Shown: positions 43,384 to 52,774, counted from the first letter of the stretch. The stretch is DNA of 64,000 bases from Chania multitudinisentens RB-25 (GCF_000520015.2 NZ_CP007044.2:1302001-1366000); one strand, 5' to 3'. The notes: generated by a model not told the origin, from the letters alone. Made by a program: numbers and translations.

Positions 43384-43556
43384 TAGATTTCAAATGCAGT
43401 TAGGCGGCAAGGGCAAACACCCCCAGAAGCTTAATAGATTAAGTAACTGGGGCATGGGCAGAGAGCTGTTTGCAGCAGTCCTGAAGTGACCCGACCTACG
43501 GATGGGCTGAATCTTGGCGCAGTTCGTAATGCTGCAACTTGAAGGATGGAGGGGTG
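43384..43556. repeat. ERIC-like repeat between damX and dam
   Basis: The segment begins AGATTTCAAATGCAGTTAGG and contains CCCCAGAAGCTTAATAGATT and AAGTAACTGGGGC, recalling the ERIC core (CCCCAGGAGCTTACATAAGT... AAGTGACTGGGG). It ends with CTGCAACTTGAAGGAT, matching the terminal repeat seen near 3251. It is longer than 127 bp and clearly diverged, so its exact limits are uncertain. Confidence 0.55.
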
Positions 43557-43642
43557 TAATCATTTAATTCTGTGTGCAGATGTGCTGTCTGAAACAAAGT
43601 ACAATCCGCCGCTCTGAATTGTATAAGTAGCTAACTGACGGC

Positions 43643-44455
43643 ATGAAGAAAAACCGCGCTTTTTTAAAATGGGCTGGTGGGAAATACCCTCTGGTAGACG
43701 AAATTCGTCGTCATTTACCAACGGGAGATTGCTTAATCGAGCCCTTCGTGGGAGCGGGCTCCGTATTTCTGAACACGGAGTACGATGCCTATATTCTCGC
43801 CGATATCAATAGTGACCTTATCAACCTATATAACATTGTTAAGTTGCGTACGGATGATTTCGTACGTGATGCCCTGGTTCTTTTTACCGACGAATTCAAT
43901 AACTCAGACCAGTTCTATCTGTTGCGTGAAGAGTTTAATACTAGCAACGATGTTTATCGCTGTGCGCTGCTGTTTCTCTATCTGAACCGCCACTGTTATA
44001 ACGGACTATGCCGCTATAACTTGCGTGGTGAGTTTAACGTCCCGTTTGGGCGTTATAAAAAACCTTATTTTCCAGAAGAGGAATTGTACTGGTTTGCTGA
44101 AAAATCCCGCAATGCCACTTTTGTCTGTGAGCATTACCGCGATACCATGATGAAAGCGGCGCGTGGTGCCGTCGTGTATTGTGATCCACCTTATGCGCCA
44201 CTTTCGGCAACGGCGAACTTTACCGCTTACCATACCAACAGTTTCAGTTTGGCCGATCAGCAAGGGCTGGCAAAGATAGCGCATCAGCTGTCGGTGGAAA
44301 ACCAGGTACCGGTATTGATTTCTAATCATGATACCGAACTGACACGTGACTGGTATCAGCATGCTTCACTTTTTGTCGTGAAGGCACGCCGTACTATTAG
44401 CCGAAATATTCTTGGCCGCGGTAAAGTGGACGAACTTCTGGCACTGTATAGATAG
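43643..44455 (+). CDS. dam: DNA adenine methyltransferase (GATC)
   Basis: The 270-residue enzyme methylates adenine in GATC. Motif I is FLKWAGGKYPL with PFVGAGSVFLN, and catalytic motif IV is DPPYAPLS. Other family blocks (NRHCYNGLCRYNLRGEFNVPFG, LISNHDTELTRDWY) are kept. It follows damX and precedes rpe as in E. coli. Dam methylation matters for phase variation of several fimbrial systems, though not directly for fimS. Confidence 0.97.
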   Translation: MKKNRAFLKWAGGKYPLVDEIRRHLPTGDCLIEPFVGAGSVFLNTEYDAYILADINSDLINLYNIVKLRTDDFVRDALVLFTDEFNNSDQFYLLREEFNTSNDVYRCALLFLYLNRHCYNGLCRYNLRGEFNVPFGRYKKPYFPEEELYWFAEKSRNATFVCEHYRDTMMKAARGAVVYCDPPYAPLSATANFTAYHTNSFSLADQQGLAKIAHQLSVENQVPVLISNHDTELTRDWYQHASLFVVKARRTISRNILGRGKVDELLALYR

Positions 44456-44525
44456 CCTGTGAGGCTCCATTGCTGAGGTTACGCTTTGGCGTATAACAAC
44501 TCGACCCCTACGTTTGGAGAAGCGG

Positions 44526-45203
44526 ATGAAAAAGTTTTTGATTGCCCCGTCCATTCTGTCGGCAGATTTTGCCCGGTTAGGTGAGGACACCGCCAAAGTG
44601 TTGGCAGCGGGCAGTGACGTGGTGCATTTTGACGTAATGGATAACCACTATGTTCCCAATTTGACGATTGGGCCGATGGTCTGCGCAGCGCTGCGTAATT
44701 ATGGCATTACCGCCCCTATCGATGTGCATCTGATGGTCAAGCCGGTTGATCGTATCGTGCCGGATTTTGCCAAAGCGGGTGCGACTTACATTACTTTCCA
44801 TCCTGAAGCCTCCGAACATGTTGATCGCACGATCCAACTGATCAAAGAACACGGTTGTAAGGCCGGTTTGGTATTTAACCCGGCTACGCCGTTGAGCTAC
44901 CTCGATTATGTGATGGATAAACTCGATGTGATCCTGCTGATGTCGGTTAACCCTGGCTTTGGTGGGCAGTCGTTTATCCCTAGCACGCTGGATAAGCTGC
45001 GCCAGGTACGCAAACTGATCGATGACAGTGGGTTTGATATTCGCCTGGAAGTCGATGGTGGGGTGAAAGTGGATAATATTGCCGACATCGCCGCCGCAGG
45101 AGCTGACATGTTCGTTGCCGGTTCCGCCATTTTTGGTCAACCGGATTACCACACAGTGATTGACGCAATGCGTCGTGAACTGGCGAAGGTGAATCATGGC
45201 TGA
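44526..45203 (+). CDS. rpe: Ribulose-phosphate 3-epimerase
   Basis: The start at 44526 follows GGAGAAG and gives 225 residues, as in E. coli. The TIM-barrel markers are present: IAPSILSADFARLG, HFDVMDNHYVPNLTIGP, LMSVNPGFGGQSFIP and EVDGGVKVDNI. It interconverts ribulose-5-P and xylulose-5-P. Its end overlaps gph by 8 bp. Confidence 0.97.
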   Translation: MKKFLIAPSILSADFARLGEDTAKVLAAGSDVVHFDVMDNHYVPNLTIGPMVCAALRNYGITAPIDVHLMVKPVDRIVPDFAKAGATYITFHPEASEHVDRTIQLIKEHGCKAGLVFNPATPLSYLDYVMDKLDVILLMSVNPGFGGQSFIPSTLDKLRQVRKLIDDSGFDIRLEVDGGVKVDNIADIAAAGADMFVAGSAIFGQPDYHTVIDAMRRELAKVNHG

Positions 45204-45894
45204 TTTCAGCGCCATTCGTGGCTTGGCTTTCGATCTTGACGGTACGCTGGTTGACAGTGCTCCAGGGTTGGCGGCCGCTATCGATTTGGCGTTGGCAGAA
45301 ATGGGGTTACCCTTGGCTGGTGAAGCGCGTGTCGGCACCTGGATCGGCAATGGGGCTGATGTACTGGTACAGCGTGCATTACGTTGGGCGGAAGCAGATG
45401 CTACGCCGGAGCACTGCCAGCACATGCGTGGGCGTTTCGATCATTTCTACGCACAAACCGTGAGCAGCGGTAGCCGCCTATTCCCGCAGGTGAAGGAAAC
45501 CCTCTGCCGTCTGGTTGAACTTGACTATCAGATGGCGCTGGTGACCAACAAACCGACCCCCTTTGTGGCCCCGTTGCTGACTTCGCTCGGTATTATCGAC
45601 ATTTTCTCGCTGATTATCGGTGGTGATGATGTGGTGGCAAAAAAACCGCATCCCGCTCCCCTGTATCTGGTATTCGGTAAACTTGGCCTGCGGGCGAATG
45701 AGGTGTTGTTCGTTGGCGATTCACGCAACGATATTCAGGCGGCGCAGGCGGCAGGTTGCCCGAACGTTGGCCTGACTTACGGCTATAACTACGGTGAAGC
45801 GATTGCTCTGAGCCATCCTGACCGCGTGTTGGAACGCTTTGCCGATTTGTTGCCCGCTCTCGGGCAGTCATCTATAGAAAATCAGGAAATTTAA
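45196..45894 (+). CDS. gph: Phosphoglycolate phosphatase
   Basis: A HAD hydrolase of 232 residues with motif I AFDLDGTLVDSAPG, motif II ALVTNKPT, motif III KKPHPAP and motif IV FVGDSRNDIQAAQAAG. It removes 2-phosphoglycolate formed during DNA repair. It overlaps rpe and lies 2 bp before trpS, so the three are co-translated. Confidence 0.96.
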   Translation: MADFSAIRGLAFDLDGTLVDSAPGLAAAIDLALAEMGLPLAGEARVGTWIGNGADVLVQRALRWAEADATPEHCQHMRGRFDHFYAQTVSSGSRLFPQVKETLCRLVELDYQMALVTNKPTPFVAPLLTSLGIIDIFSLIIGGDDVVAKKPHPAPLYLVFGKLGLRANEVLFVGDSRNDIQAAQAAGCPNVGLTYGYNYGEAIALSHPDRVLERFADLLPALGQSSIENQEI

Positions 45895-45896
45895 TC

Positions 45897-46901
45897 ATGA
45901 GTAAGCCCATCGTATTTAGCGGCGCGCAGCCGTCTGGTGAATTAACCATTGGCAACTACATGGGTGCACTGCGTCAGTGGGTGCAAATGCAGGACGACTA
46001 TGATTGCATCTATTGCATTGTTGATCTGCATGCCATTACTGCGCGCCAGGATGCGGAAAAACTGCGTAAAGCTACGCTGGATACGCTGGCGCTGTATCTG
46101 GCCTGTGGTATCGATCCGGCAAAAAGCACCATCTTTGTGCAATCCCATGTACCAGAGCATACGCAACTGAGCTGGGTGCTTAATTGCTATACCTATTTCG
46201 GTGAACTGAGCCGTATGACCCAGTTTAAAGATAAATCGGCGCGTTATGCTGAAAACATCAACGCGGGCTTGTTTGGCTATCCGGTATTGATGGCGGCAGA
46301 CATCCTGCTGTATCAAACCAATCAGGTGCCGGTGGGTGAGGATCAGAAACAGCATCTGGAACTGAGCCGTGACGTGAGCCAACGCTTCAACGCACTGTAT
46401 GGTGACGTATTCAGCGTTCCTGAGCCGTTTATTCCCAAGCTGGGTGCGCGTGTGATGTCACTGCAGGAACCGACCAAGAAGATGTCCAAGTCGGATGATA
46501 ACCGTAACAACGTGATCGGCCTGTTGGAAGATCCGAGCGCGGTGACCAAAAAGATCAAACGCGCGATGACCGATTCAGAAGAACCACCGGTCATCCGTTA
46601 CGACGTGGCAAACAAAGCGGGTGTTTCTAATTTGCTGGATATCTTGTCTGGCGTCACCGGTAAAAGCATTGCGCAACTGGAAGCGGAATTTGAAGGCCAG
46701 ATGTATGGGCACTTGAAGGGGGCGGTCGCAGAGGCGGTTTCTGCCATGTTGGTTGATTTGCAGGAGCGTTATCATCGTTTCCGCAATGACGAAGCTTTCC
46801 TACAGCAGGTGATGCGTGATGGCGCGGCAAAAGCCCGTGCTCGCGCACAGGAAACGTTAAGTAAAGTGTATGAGGCCGTGGGGTTTGTACCGCATCCGTA
46901 A
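45897..46901 (+). CDS. trpS: Tryptophanyl-tRNA synthetase
   Basis: The 334-residue class I synthetase has the HIGH-type signature PSGELTIGNYMGAL and the KMSKS loop KKMSKSDDNRNN. The tryptophan pocket DLHAIT and GYPVLMAADILLY are present. It is the last gene of the aroK to trpS cluster. Confidence 0.97.
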   Translation: MSKPIVFSGAQPSGELTIGNYMGALRQWVQMQDDYDCIYCIVDLHAITARQDAEKLRKATLDTLALYLACGIDPAKSTIFVQSHVPEHTQLSWVLNCYTYFGELSRMTQFKDKSARYAENINAGLFGYPVLMAADILLYQTNQVPVGEDQKQHLELSRDVSQRFNALYGDVFSVPEPFIPKLGARVMSLQEPTKKMSKSDDNRNNVIGLLEDPSAVTKKIKRAMTDSEEPPVIRYDVANKAGVSNLLDILSGVTGKSIAQLEAEFEGQMYGHLKGAVAEAVSAMLVDLQERYHRFRNDEAFLQQVMRDGAAKARARAQETLSKVYEAVGFVPHP

Positions 46902-47003
46902 CGGATAGGCCTGAAAGATAGAGCGGTCAATGCCTGGCCGCCGTTCATTTACGGGTAACACCAGTATAATGAAAAGAACGTTTGGCTGAGCAGAGGTAAG
47001 ACG

Positions 47004-48287
47004 GTGGCAAATCATCCAGTGAAGTTTCTCGATAACCTGCGTTTGAGCGGGCGTGAAGGGCTGTGGCAACTGGCGATCGAGCAGGGGCGTATTGCCGGTA
47101 TCATTCGGCAGCCTGTCGGGTTGGAGCGGCAGGCGAATAGCTTGGATGCCCAGGGCGGCTTGGCGTTGCCTGCGTTCGTTGAGCCACATATTCATCTGGA
47201 TACCACCCAGACCGCCGGGCAGCCATCTTGGAATCAGTCGGGTACCTTGTTTGAAGGGATCGAGCGTTGGGCAGAACGCAAAGCGCTGCTGACCCACGAC
47301 GACGTGAAGCAGCGTGCCTGGCAGACGCTGAAATGGCAGATTGCCAACGGTGTACAGTATGTGCGTACTCATGTCGATGTTTCTGATCCTACGTTAACCG
47401 CATTGCGCGCCATGCTTGAAGTGAAACAGGAAGTTGCTCCTTGGGTAACGCTGCAAATTGTTGCTTTTCCGCAGGAGGGGATACTTTCTTATCCTGATGG
47501 TGAATCCCTGCTGGAAGAGGCGTTGCGCTTAGGGGCCGATGTGGTGGGGGCGATCCCGCATTTTGAATTCACCCGGGAATATGGCGTGGAATCGCTGCAT
47601 AAAGCGTTTGCTCTGGCACAGCGGTATGATCGGCTGGTGGATGTGCATTGTGACGAGATCGACGATGAGCAATCCCGTTTTGTCGAAACCGTCGCCGCGC
47701 TGGCGCTGAAGCTGGAGATGGGGAGCAAGGTGACCGCCAGCCATACCACGGCGATGCACTCTTACAATGGGGCATACACTTCGCGCTTGTTCCGCCTGTT
47801 GAAGCTGTCTGGGATTAACTTTGTGGCCAACCCACTGGTGAATATTCATTTACAGGGGCGCTTTGATAGCTATCCCAAACGGCGGGGCATCACAAGGGTA
47901 AAAGAGATGCTGGCCGCGGGCATCAACGTCTGTTTTGGTCATGACGATGTATTTGATCCGTGGTATCCGCTTGGCACCGCCAATATGTTGCAGGTTTTGC
48001 ACATGGGGCTGCATGTTTGCCAATTGATGGGGTATGACCAGATCAATGAAGGGCTAAACCTGATCACCACGCACAGCGCCCGCACGATGCACATTGAGGA
48101 TTATGGCCTTGAAGTGGGTAACCAGGCCAATCTGGTGATCCTACCCGCAGAAAGCGGTTTTGATGCGGTGCGCCGTCAAACGCCGGTGCGTTACTCCATT
48201 CGTCACGGCGTGGTGATTGCTGAAACCCAGCCAGCAGAAACTACGTTGTATTTGCAAGATCCAGAAAAAGTGGATTTCCGGCGCTAA
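47004..48287 (+). CDS. codA: Cytosine deaminase
   Basis: The 427-residue amidohydrolase starts with GTG behind AGAGGT. The metal ligands and catalytic residues of E. coli CodA are present: HIHLDTTQTAGQP, VDVHCDEIDDEQSR, SHTTAMHSYNGAY and CFGHDDVFDPWYP. It converts cytosine to uracil and ammonia. The cytosine permease gene codB, normally directly upstream in E. coli, is absent; trpS is the upstream neighbour here, with about 100 bp between. Confidence 0.96.
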   Translation: MANHPVKFLDNLRLSGREGLWQLAIEQGRIAGIIRQPVGLERQANSLDAQGGLALPAFVEPHIHLDTTQTAGQPSWNQSGTLFEGIERWAERKALLTHDDVKQRAWQTLKWQIANGVQYVRTHVDVSDPTLTALRAMLEVKQEVAPWVTLQIVAFPQEGILSYPDGESLLEEALRLGADVVGAIPHFEFTREYGVESLHKAFALAQRYDRLVDVHCDEIDDEQSRFVETVAALALKLEMGSKVTASHTTAMHSYNGAYTSRLFRLLKLSGINFVANPLVNIHLQGRFDSYPKRRGITRVKEMLAAGINVCFGHDDVFDPWYPLGTANMLQVLHMGLHVCQLMGYDQINEGLNLITTHSARTMHIEDYGLEVGNQANLVILPAESGFDAVRRQTPVRYSIRHGVVIAETQPAETTLYLQDPEKVDFRR

Positions 48288-48314
48288 AAAGCCTTGTTAT
48301 CGCGGAAGGCTCCC

Positions 48315-49301
48315 TTAATTTCCACCAGCTACCGTGATTGAATCCCGGTGGATAATTTCTGGCTCAAACTGCTCTACCGGCGTGAGTGGGTTGATCAACA
48401 GGCGGGTGGCATATTGTGCCATCTCGGTAATAGGGAAATGCACACTGGTCAGCGCCGGGCGCACAAAAGGCGCACGTTCACCACTGTCATAGCAAATCAG
48501 TGCGATGTCTTGCGGTACGCGCAGATGGTGTTCTTTAATTGCCAGCAAAGCACCAATCGCCATTTCTTCGTTACAGCAATAGATAGCGCTTGGCAGGATT
48601 TCATGGCGCAGTAATTGGTCGGCGCATTGATAACCGCTTTCCAGATCGTAAACTCCTTCCAGGCAGCCGACCGGTTGCAGATTGGCGGCCTGCATGGCAG
48701 CAAGAAACCCCTGTAACCGTAGTTGACTAGAGGCTCGTTGTGCCGGGCCGCTGATGCAGGCAATACGCTGGTGGCCAGCATTGATAAGCTGCTGTGTAGC
48801 CATCTGGCTGGCACGTATGTGATCAAAGGTCACGCAGCGATCTTCCAACCCCGGCACCAGGCGATCTAACAAGACAAAACGGCGCTGCTCTGTGGCTAAT
48901 TGGCGGAGTTGGTCATCGGAAAGAGAGCGCACGTGCAGGATCACGCCGTCGCAACGCAGGCTGAATAGACGTTGAATGGCCAGTAGCTCATTCTCTGCAC
49001 TGTTGCGGCCTTGGGTCACAAGCAATTGCTTCCCGTGGGATTCGGCCTCGGTTTGCACAAAATCCATCAACGCACCAAAGAAACCTCCGCGGTAAGAGGT
49101 GGTCACCAGGCCCAGCGTGTTGCTGTGTTTGGAAGCCAGGGCTCTGGCTGCCGGATTGGGGGTATAGCTCAGTTCAGCAATGGCCTGTGCCACTTTATTA
49201 CGGGTGAGTGGCCTGACATTGTTGTCACCATTCACGACGCGTGACACCGTGGCACGAGATACCCCGGCTAATGCTGCGACATCTTCCAGTGTCACCATCA
49301 T
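48315..49301 (-). CDS. LacI-family regulator of the cellobiose-type PTS operon
   Basis: A 328-residue repressor starting ATG-ATG at 49301 or 49298, both behind AGGAG. The LacI helix-turn-helix is TLEDVAALAGVSRATVSRVVNGDNNV with hinge helix NPAARALAS. The periplasmic-binding-protein-like core follows (LGLVTTSYRGGFFGALMDFV, ALICYDSGERAPFVRPALTSV). It lies downstream of the PTS genes on the same strand, so it is likely autoregulated with them. A palindrome that a LacI-family dimer could bind is present upstream of the operon at 52755-52774. Confidence 0.9.
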   Translation of the reverse strand: MMVTLEDVAALAGVSRATVSRVVNGDNNVRPLTRNKVAQAIAELSYTPNPAARALASKHSNTLGLVTTSYRGGFFGALMDFVQTEAESHGKQLLVTQGRNSAENELLAIQRLFSLRCDGVILHVRSLSDDQLRQLATEQRRFVLLDRLVPGLEDRCVTFDHIRASQMATQQLINAGHQRIACISGPAQRASSQLRLQGFLAAMQAANLQPVGCLEGVYDLESGYQCADQLLRHEILPSAIYCCNEEMAIGALLAIKEHHLRVPQDIALICYDSGERAPFVRPALTSVHFPITEMAQYATRLLINPLTPVEQFEPEIIHRDSITVAGGN

Positions 49302-49402
49302 CTTGCTCCTGATTACCTATCCCCTCGCTTTGCAAGCAGTAGCATTATTGGGGAGTTAACGTATTCCCTTTTTCTGAGGAAAGAGGGAGTACGCGCGACA
49401 TT

Positions 49403-50710
49403 CTATTTAAACTGCGGTAAATACGCGTTGTTGATGGCCAGCACTTCTTCCAACAGCGGTTGGGCAATTTGGGCATTGGCTATCAATGGGTTAGTTACCA
49501 ATGCCAACAGGCCACTGCGGCGATCGCCATGAACGGCTGCTTCAATGGTCAGGCGTTCATACGCTTTTACCTGCTGAGTCAAAACGTGCATTGGCTCCGG
49601 TAATTTACCGAAAGTGAGCGGATGCGCCCCTTGAGCGTCAACGATACAGTTAGTTTCTATCACAGCATCATCCGGCAAACCGCGAATAGCGCCACGGTTT
49701 GCGGTATTTACGATTAATTGCAGACCGAGATTATTGTGAATGGCACGAATAAGTTCCAGTGCGACTTTCGAATAAAAGGAGCCGCCACGGAAACTGAGTT
49801 GCTCGGGTTTGCTGTCAAGATGCGGGTCAGCGTACAGTTCAAACAACTCCTTCTCCACTTTCATCACCTGTTCTGCACGGGTTCCATGTTCTGTGGCGGA
49901 AGCTATTTCTTCTTCCAGCATCTCTTTAGTCTGGTAGAAATAACGATGATAGGGGCAGGGAATTGCGCCAATCGCACGCAAGAATTCCGGTGGCCAGGGT
50001 TTCTCTTTGATGTTGTTCATGGTCAGGGTTGCGCCGTTGCATAACATGTCGATCACCTTGCTGGTAACATCTTGGCCGTTTTGCAGTACCTGATGCACCC
50101 AAACCATGTGATTTAACCCGGCGAACTGTAGCTGCACCTGTTCATAAGGGGTTTTCAGCATGTCGGCAATCATATGATGCATACTGATAGGGACATTACA
50201 CAGGCCGATAATCTTCGCGTTGGTATAACGCGAAATGGCTTCGGTAACGATACCTGCCGGGTTAGTGAAGTTGATAATCCAGGCATCGGGGGCCAACTGT
50301 TCCACTTTACGCGCAATGTCCATCATGACCGGGATAGTGCGCAGGGCCTTGGCAAAACCGCCGATACCGGTGGTTTCCTGGCCGATTAACTGGTATTTCA
50401 GCCCCAGGCGCTCATCAGCGGCCCGTGCCGGTAATTGCCCGACGCGAAGCTGAGTCAGCACGAATTTGGCACCGCGAATGGCGTCGTCCAGCGCAAAGTG
50501 GACGCTGACTTTCACCTGTTCCAGCCCGTTACGTGCCAGCATGCGCTGGGTTAAGGCCGCAATGATCGCCACTTTCTCACGGCCGGGTTCAACATCCACT
50601 AAAGCCAGTTCGGTGACGGGCAATTCTTCGATCCGCTGGATCAGGCCTTCTACTAATTCCGGTGTGTAGCTACTGCCACCGCCGATGATGGCGATTTTCA
50701 ACGCACTCAT
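49403..50710 (-). CDS. 6-phospho-beta-glucosidase (GH4 family)
   Basis: The 435-residue protein has the GH4 NAD-binding start KIAIIGGGSSYTPELVEGLI, NFTNPAGIVTEAI, the metal-binding Cys/His regions GLCNVPISMHHMI and FAGLNHMVWV, and the sequence ETTGIGGFAKALRTIP. GH4 enzymes need NAD and Mn(II) and cleave phosphorylated beta-glucosides entering through a PTS. The start overlaps the last base of the IIA gene stop. It resembles CelF/LicH/ChbF; substrate preference (cellobiose, chitobiose or aryl glucosides) cannot be told from sequence alone. Confidence 0.93.
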   Translation of the reverse strand: MSALKIAIIGGGSSYTPELVEGLIQRIEELPVTELALVDVEPGREKVAIIAALTQRMLARNGLEQVKVSVHFALDDAIRGAKFVLTQLRVGQLPARAADERLGLKYQLIGQETTGIGGFAKALRTIPVMMDIARKVEQLAPDAWIINFTNPAGIVTEAISRYTNAKIIGLCNVPISMHHMIADMLKTPYEQVQLQFAGLNHMVWVHQVLQNGQDVTSKVIDMLCNGATLTMNNIKEKPWPPEFLRAIGAIPCPYHRYFYQTKEMLEEEIASATEHGTRAEQVMKVEKELFELYADPHLDSKPEQLSFRGGSFYSKVALELIRAIHNNLGLQLIVNTANRGAIRGLPDDAVIETNCIVDAQGAHPLTFGKLPEPMHVLTQQVKAYERLTIEAAVHGDRRSGLLALVTNPLIANAQIAQPLLEEVLAINNAYLPQFK

Positions 50711-51057
50711 TAATGAGCCTCCTGCTGTGCCTGACGGCGGTATAACTCAATCATATCGACGGCCAGATCCTGAATAACCATGGCATTCATCAGGTGATCC
50801 TGAGCGTGAACGGTAATCAGGTTGATAGGCAGTTTGCCGCAGCCTTCGTCCAGGCCGATCAACTGAGTCTGGATATGGTGTGCCCGCTTCACCGCCTGTT
50901 TTGATTCGGCCATCTGTTCAGCCGATGCGGCGAAATCACCTGCTCGAGCCTGTTGCAAGGCCATCAAAGCGCTGCTGCGGGCGCTGCCAGCAAACACCAG
51001 CAGCTCCATAATCGTGCTTTCAAACTCCGGGCTGATATCAGCTGTCTGTTCTGTCAC
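50710..51057 (-). CDS. PTS lactose/cellobiose-type enzyme IIA
   Basis: A 115-residue all-helical IIA of the lactose/chitobiose family. It shows MELLVFAGSARSSALMALQQARAGDF and the phosphorylated His in LITVHAQDHLMNAM, with the trimer-centre Asp (QDH) kept. It passes phosphate from HPr to IIB. It lies between the IIC and glucosidase genes. Confidence 0.93.
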   Translation of the reverse strand: MTEQTADISPEFESTIMELLVFAGSARSSALMALQQARAGDFAASAEQMAESKQAVKRAHHIQTQLIGLDEGCGKLPINLITVHAQDHLMNAMVIQDLAVDMIELYRRQAQQEAH

Positions 51058-51071
51058 GTGATGTTCTCCTG

Positions 51072-52400
51072 TTACTGTGCGGCAGCGGGATCGGCAGCTT
51101 TATGCTCTGTTTCGGCCGATTGGTGTTCCTGCGCTAATAATTGTTTTTCGTACACTTTGAAGAAGGGCAGCCAGATCGCCAGATTAATCACCATCAATAC
51201 CAGCACCAGTAAGGCGGCGCGGATATCCCAGGAAGCAGAAATCATCGCTCCTAACGGTGCTGGTGTGGTCCAAGGAGCCATCGCCACCATTTTTTCCACC
51301 AAATCCCAGTTCAGAGCGAAGTAGGCCAGCGTAGCGTTGATCATCGGTACGACGATCAATGGGATAAACAGCGTCGGGTTCATCACCACCGGCGAACCGA
51401 ACAGCAAGGGTTCGTTAATGTTGAACGCTGCCGGTACTACGCTTAACTTGCCGATGGTACGCAGGTGAACCGATCGGCTACGCATATACAGGAAGGCCAG
51501 TACCAACGTGGAGCCAGAACCCCCGATACAGACATAAAACGACCAGAATGGTGCCGTGAGAGTTTGCGTTGTGGCCGCGCCTTGCGCCACCAGAGCAGCG
51601 TTGGTCGCCAGGTTAGCCATAAAGATCGGGTTGAGCAGGCCGGTCACGATATTGTCACCGTGAATACCGGCAAACCACAGCAGATTGGCAATCAGCACGG
51701 CCAGCAGAATGGCAGGCAAGGTATCACCGACGGAGATCAGCGGCTGAAATACCTGCATGATGGCGGCAGGCAGCAGTAGTTGGAATTCACTCTGCATCAG
51801 AATGCTGATGGGGTACACCGTCAGTAGAATGCCGATCACCGGGTACAGCAGTTCGAACGAGCGCGCAATTGCCGGTGGCACCTGTTCCGGCATGCGGATG
51901 GTGATGTTGTACTTTTTCAGCAGGCGTATCAGCTCGACTGACCAGATAGCGCAGAGCAGGGCGGTGAAGACCCCTTGGCCCCCCAGAAAATCGAGGGACA
52001 TCTTGTTATCGGCCTGCGGAGCCGCTGCCAGCAAAAATGCCATCAGCGATAACAGCCCGGCGGTTAAGGCATCCAGGCCGTAGTGTTTTGCCAGGCTGTA
52101 GGCAGCACCTATTGAGACGAACACGCTCATCAGACCCATGGTCATGAAAAACGGCATGGTGATGGTATCCCAATGGTTTTTAGCAAAGCTCAGCCAGGCT
52201 TGCCCAAAACGGGAGGTGGTAGTGGCGTCAAACGGTGGATTAGCGACGATTAACATCAAACTGCCGACAATCAAGAATGGCATGGCACAGATAAAACCGT
52301 CACGAATGGCGATAATATGGCGTTGGCTACCGATCCGGCCAGCCAGTGGGGCAACATGATTTTCCACCATGCGCATCAGGGAAGTATAAAGGCTCATCAT
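51072..52400 (-). CDS. PTS lactose/cellobiose-type enzyme IIC
   Basis: The 442-residue membrane permease starts ATG-ATG behind GGAGGG. It has the EIIC family opening GRIGSQRHIIAIRDGFICAMPFLIVGS, multiple helices, and NINEPLLFGSPVVMNPTLFIPL, the conserved substrate-site loop with the NEP motif. It imports the disaccharide while IIB phosphorylates it. The closest type is CelB/ChbC. Confidence 0.94.
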   Translation of the reverse strand: MMSLYTSLMRMVENHVAPLAGRIGSQRHIIAIRDGFICAMPFLIVGSLMLIVANPPFDATTTSRFGQAWLSFAKNHWDTITMPFFMTMGLMSVFVSIGAAYSLAKHYGLDALTAGLLSLMAFLLAAAPQADNKMSLDFLGGQGVFTALLCAIWSVELIRLLKKYNITIRMPEQVPPAIARSFELLYPVIGILLTVYPISILMQSEFQLLLPAAIMQVFQPLISVGDTLPAILLAVLIANLLWFAGIHGDNIVTGLLNPIFMANLATNAALVAQGAATTQTLTAPFWSFYVCIGGSGSTLVLAFLYMRSRSVHLRTIGKLSVVPAAFNINEPLLFGSPVVMNPTLFIPLIVVPMINATLAYFALNWDLVEKMVAMAPWTTPAPLGAMISASWDIRAALLVLVLMVINLAIWLPFFKVYEKQLLAQEHQSAETEHKAADPAAAQ

Positions 52401-52413
52401 ACCCTCCGTTGCG

Positions 52414-52722
52414 TCAGGCTATCAGGCTGAGGGCCTGATCCAGTACTTTATCGCCGCGCAGGGTGCCATAATCCATCATATCGATAACAGCAATGGGTAG
52501 GCCATGCGGTTTGGCAAGAGTGGTGAAGCGTGCCAGTTCGTACTTTACCTGCGGCCCCAGTAAGACGACGCTGGCGGTTGGCAATTCGGCAGTAAAATTC
52601 GCAGCAGGCACTGCGACAATCTCCACGTTGAGTTCACGTTTCTGCGCTTCGGTTTGCATACGTTTGACCAGCATGCTGGTGGACATTCCTGCGGCACAAC
52701 ACAGTACAATCTTTGTCATCAT
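52414..52722 (-). CDS. PTS lactose/cellobiose-type enzyme IIB
   Basis: A 102-residue IIB with the phosphocysteine loop KIVLCCAAGMSTSMLV, first gene of the operon. The fold continues VVLLGPQVKYEL and PIAVIDMMDYGTLRGDKVL as in ChbB/CelA. It starts ATG-ATG, with the second ATG equally possible. The operator candidate lies 33 bp upstream. Confidence 0.93.
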   Translation of the reverse strand: MMTKIVLCCAAGMSTSMLVKRMQTEAQKRELNVEIVAVPAANFTAELPTASVVLLGPQVKYELARFTTLAKPHGLPIAVIDMMDYGTLRGDKVLDQALSLIA

Positions 52723-52754
52723 GGCTCTCCTCTTATTTTTATGGTTTTAAGCGC

Positions 52755-52774
52755 AAATGAGAGCGCTCTCATTT
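52755..52774. promoter_or_regulatory. Perfect 20-bp palindrome, operator candidate of the PTS operon
   Basis: AAATGAGAGCGCTCTCATTT is its own reverse complement and has the central CG step typical of LacI-family operators. It lies 33-52 bp upstream of the IIB start, where a bound repressor would block transcription. The matching regulator is probably the LacI-family gene at 48315-49301. Confidence 0.75.

Noticed and set aside
44577..45425. 282-codon frame antisense to rpe and gph
   Set aside because: Spans two certain genes on the opposite strand; an antisense shadow.
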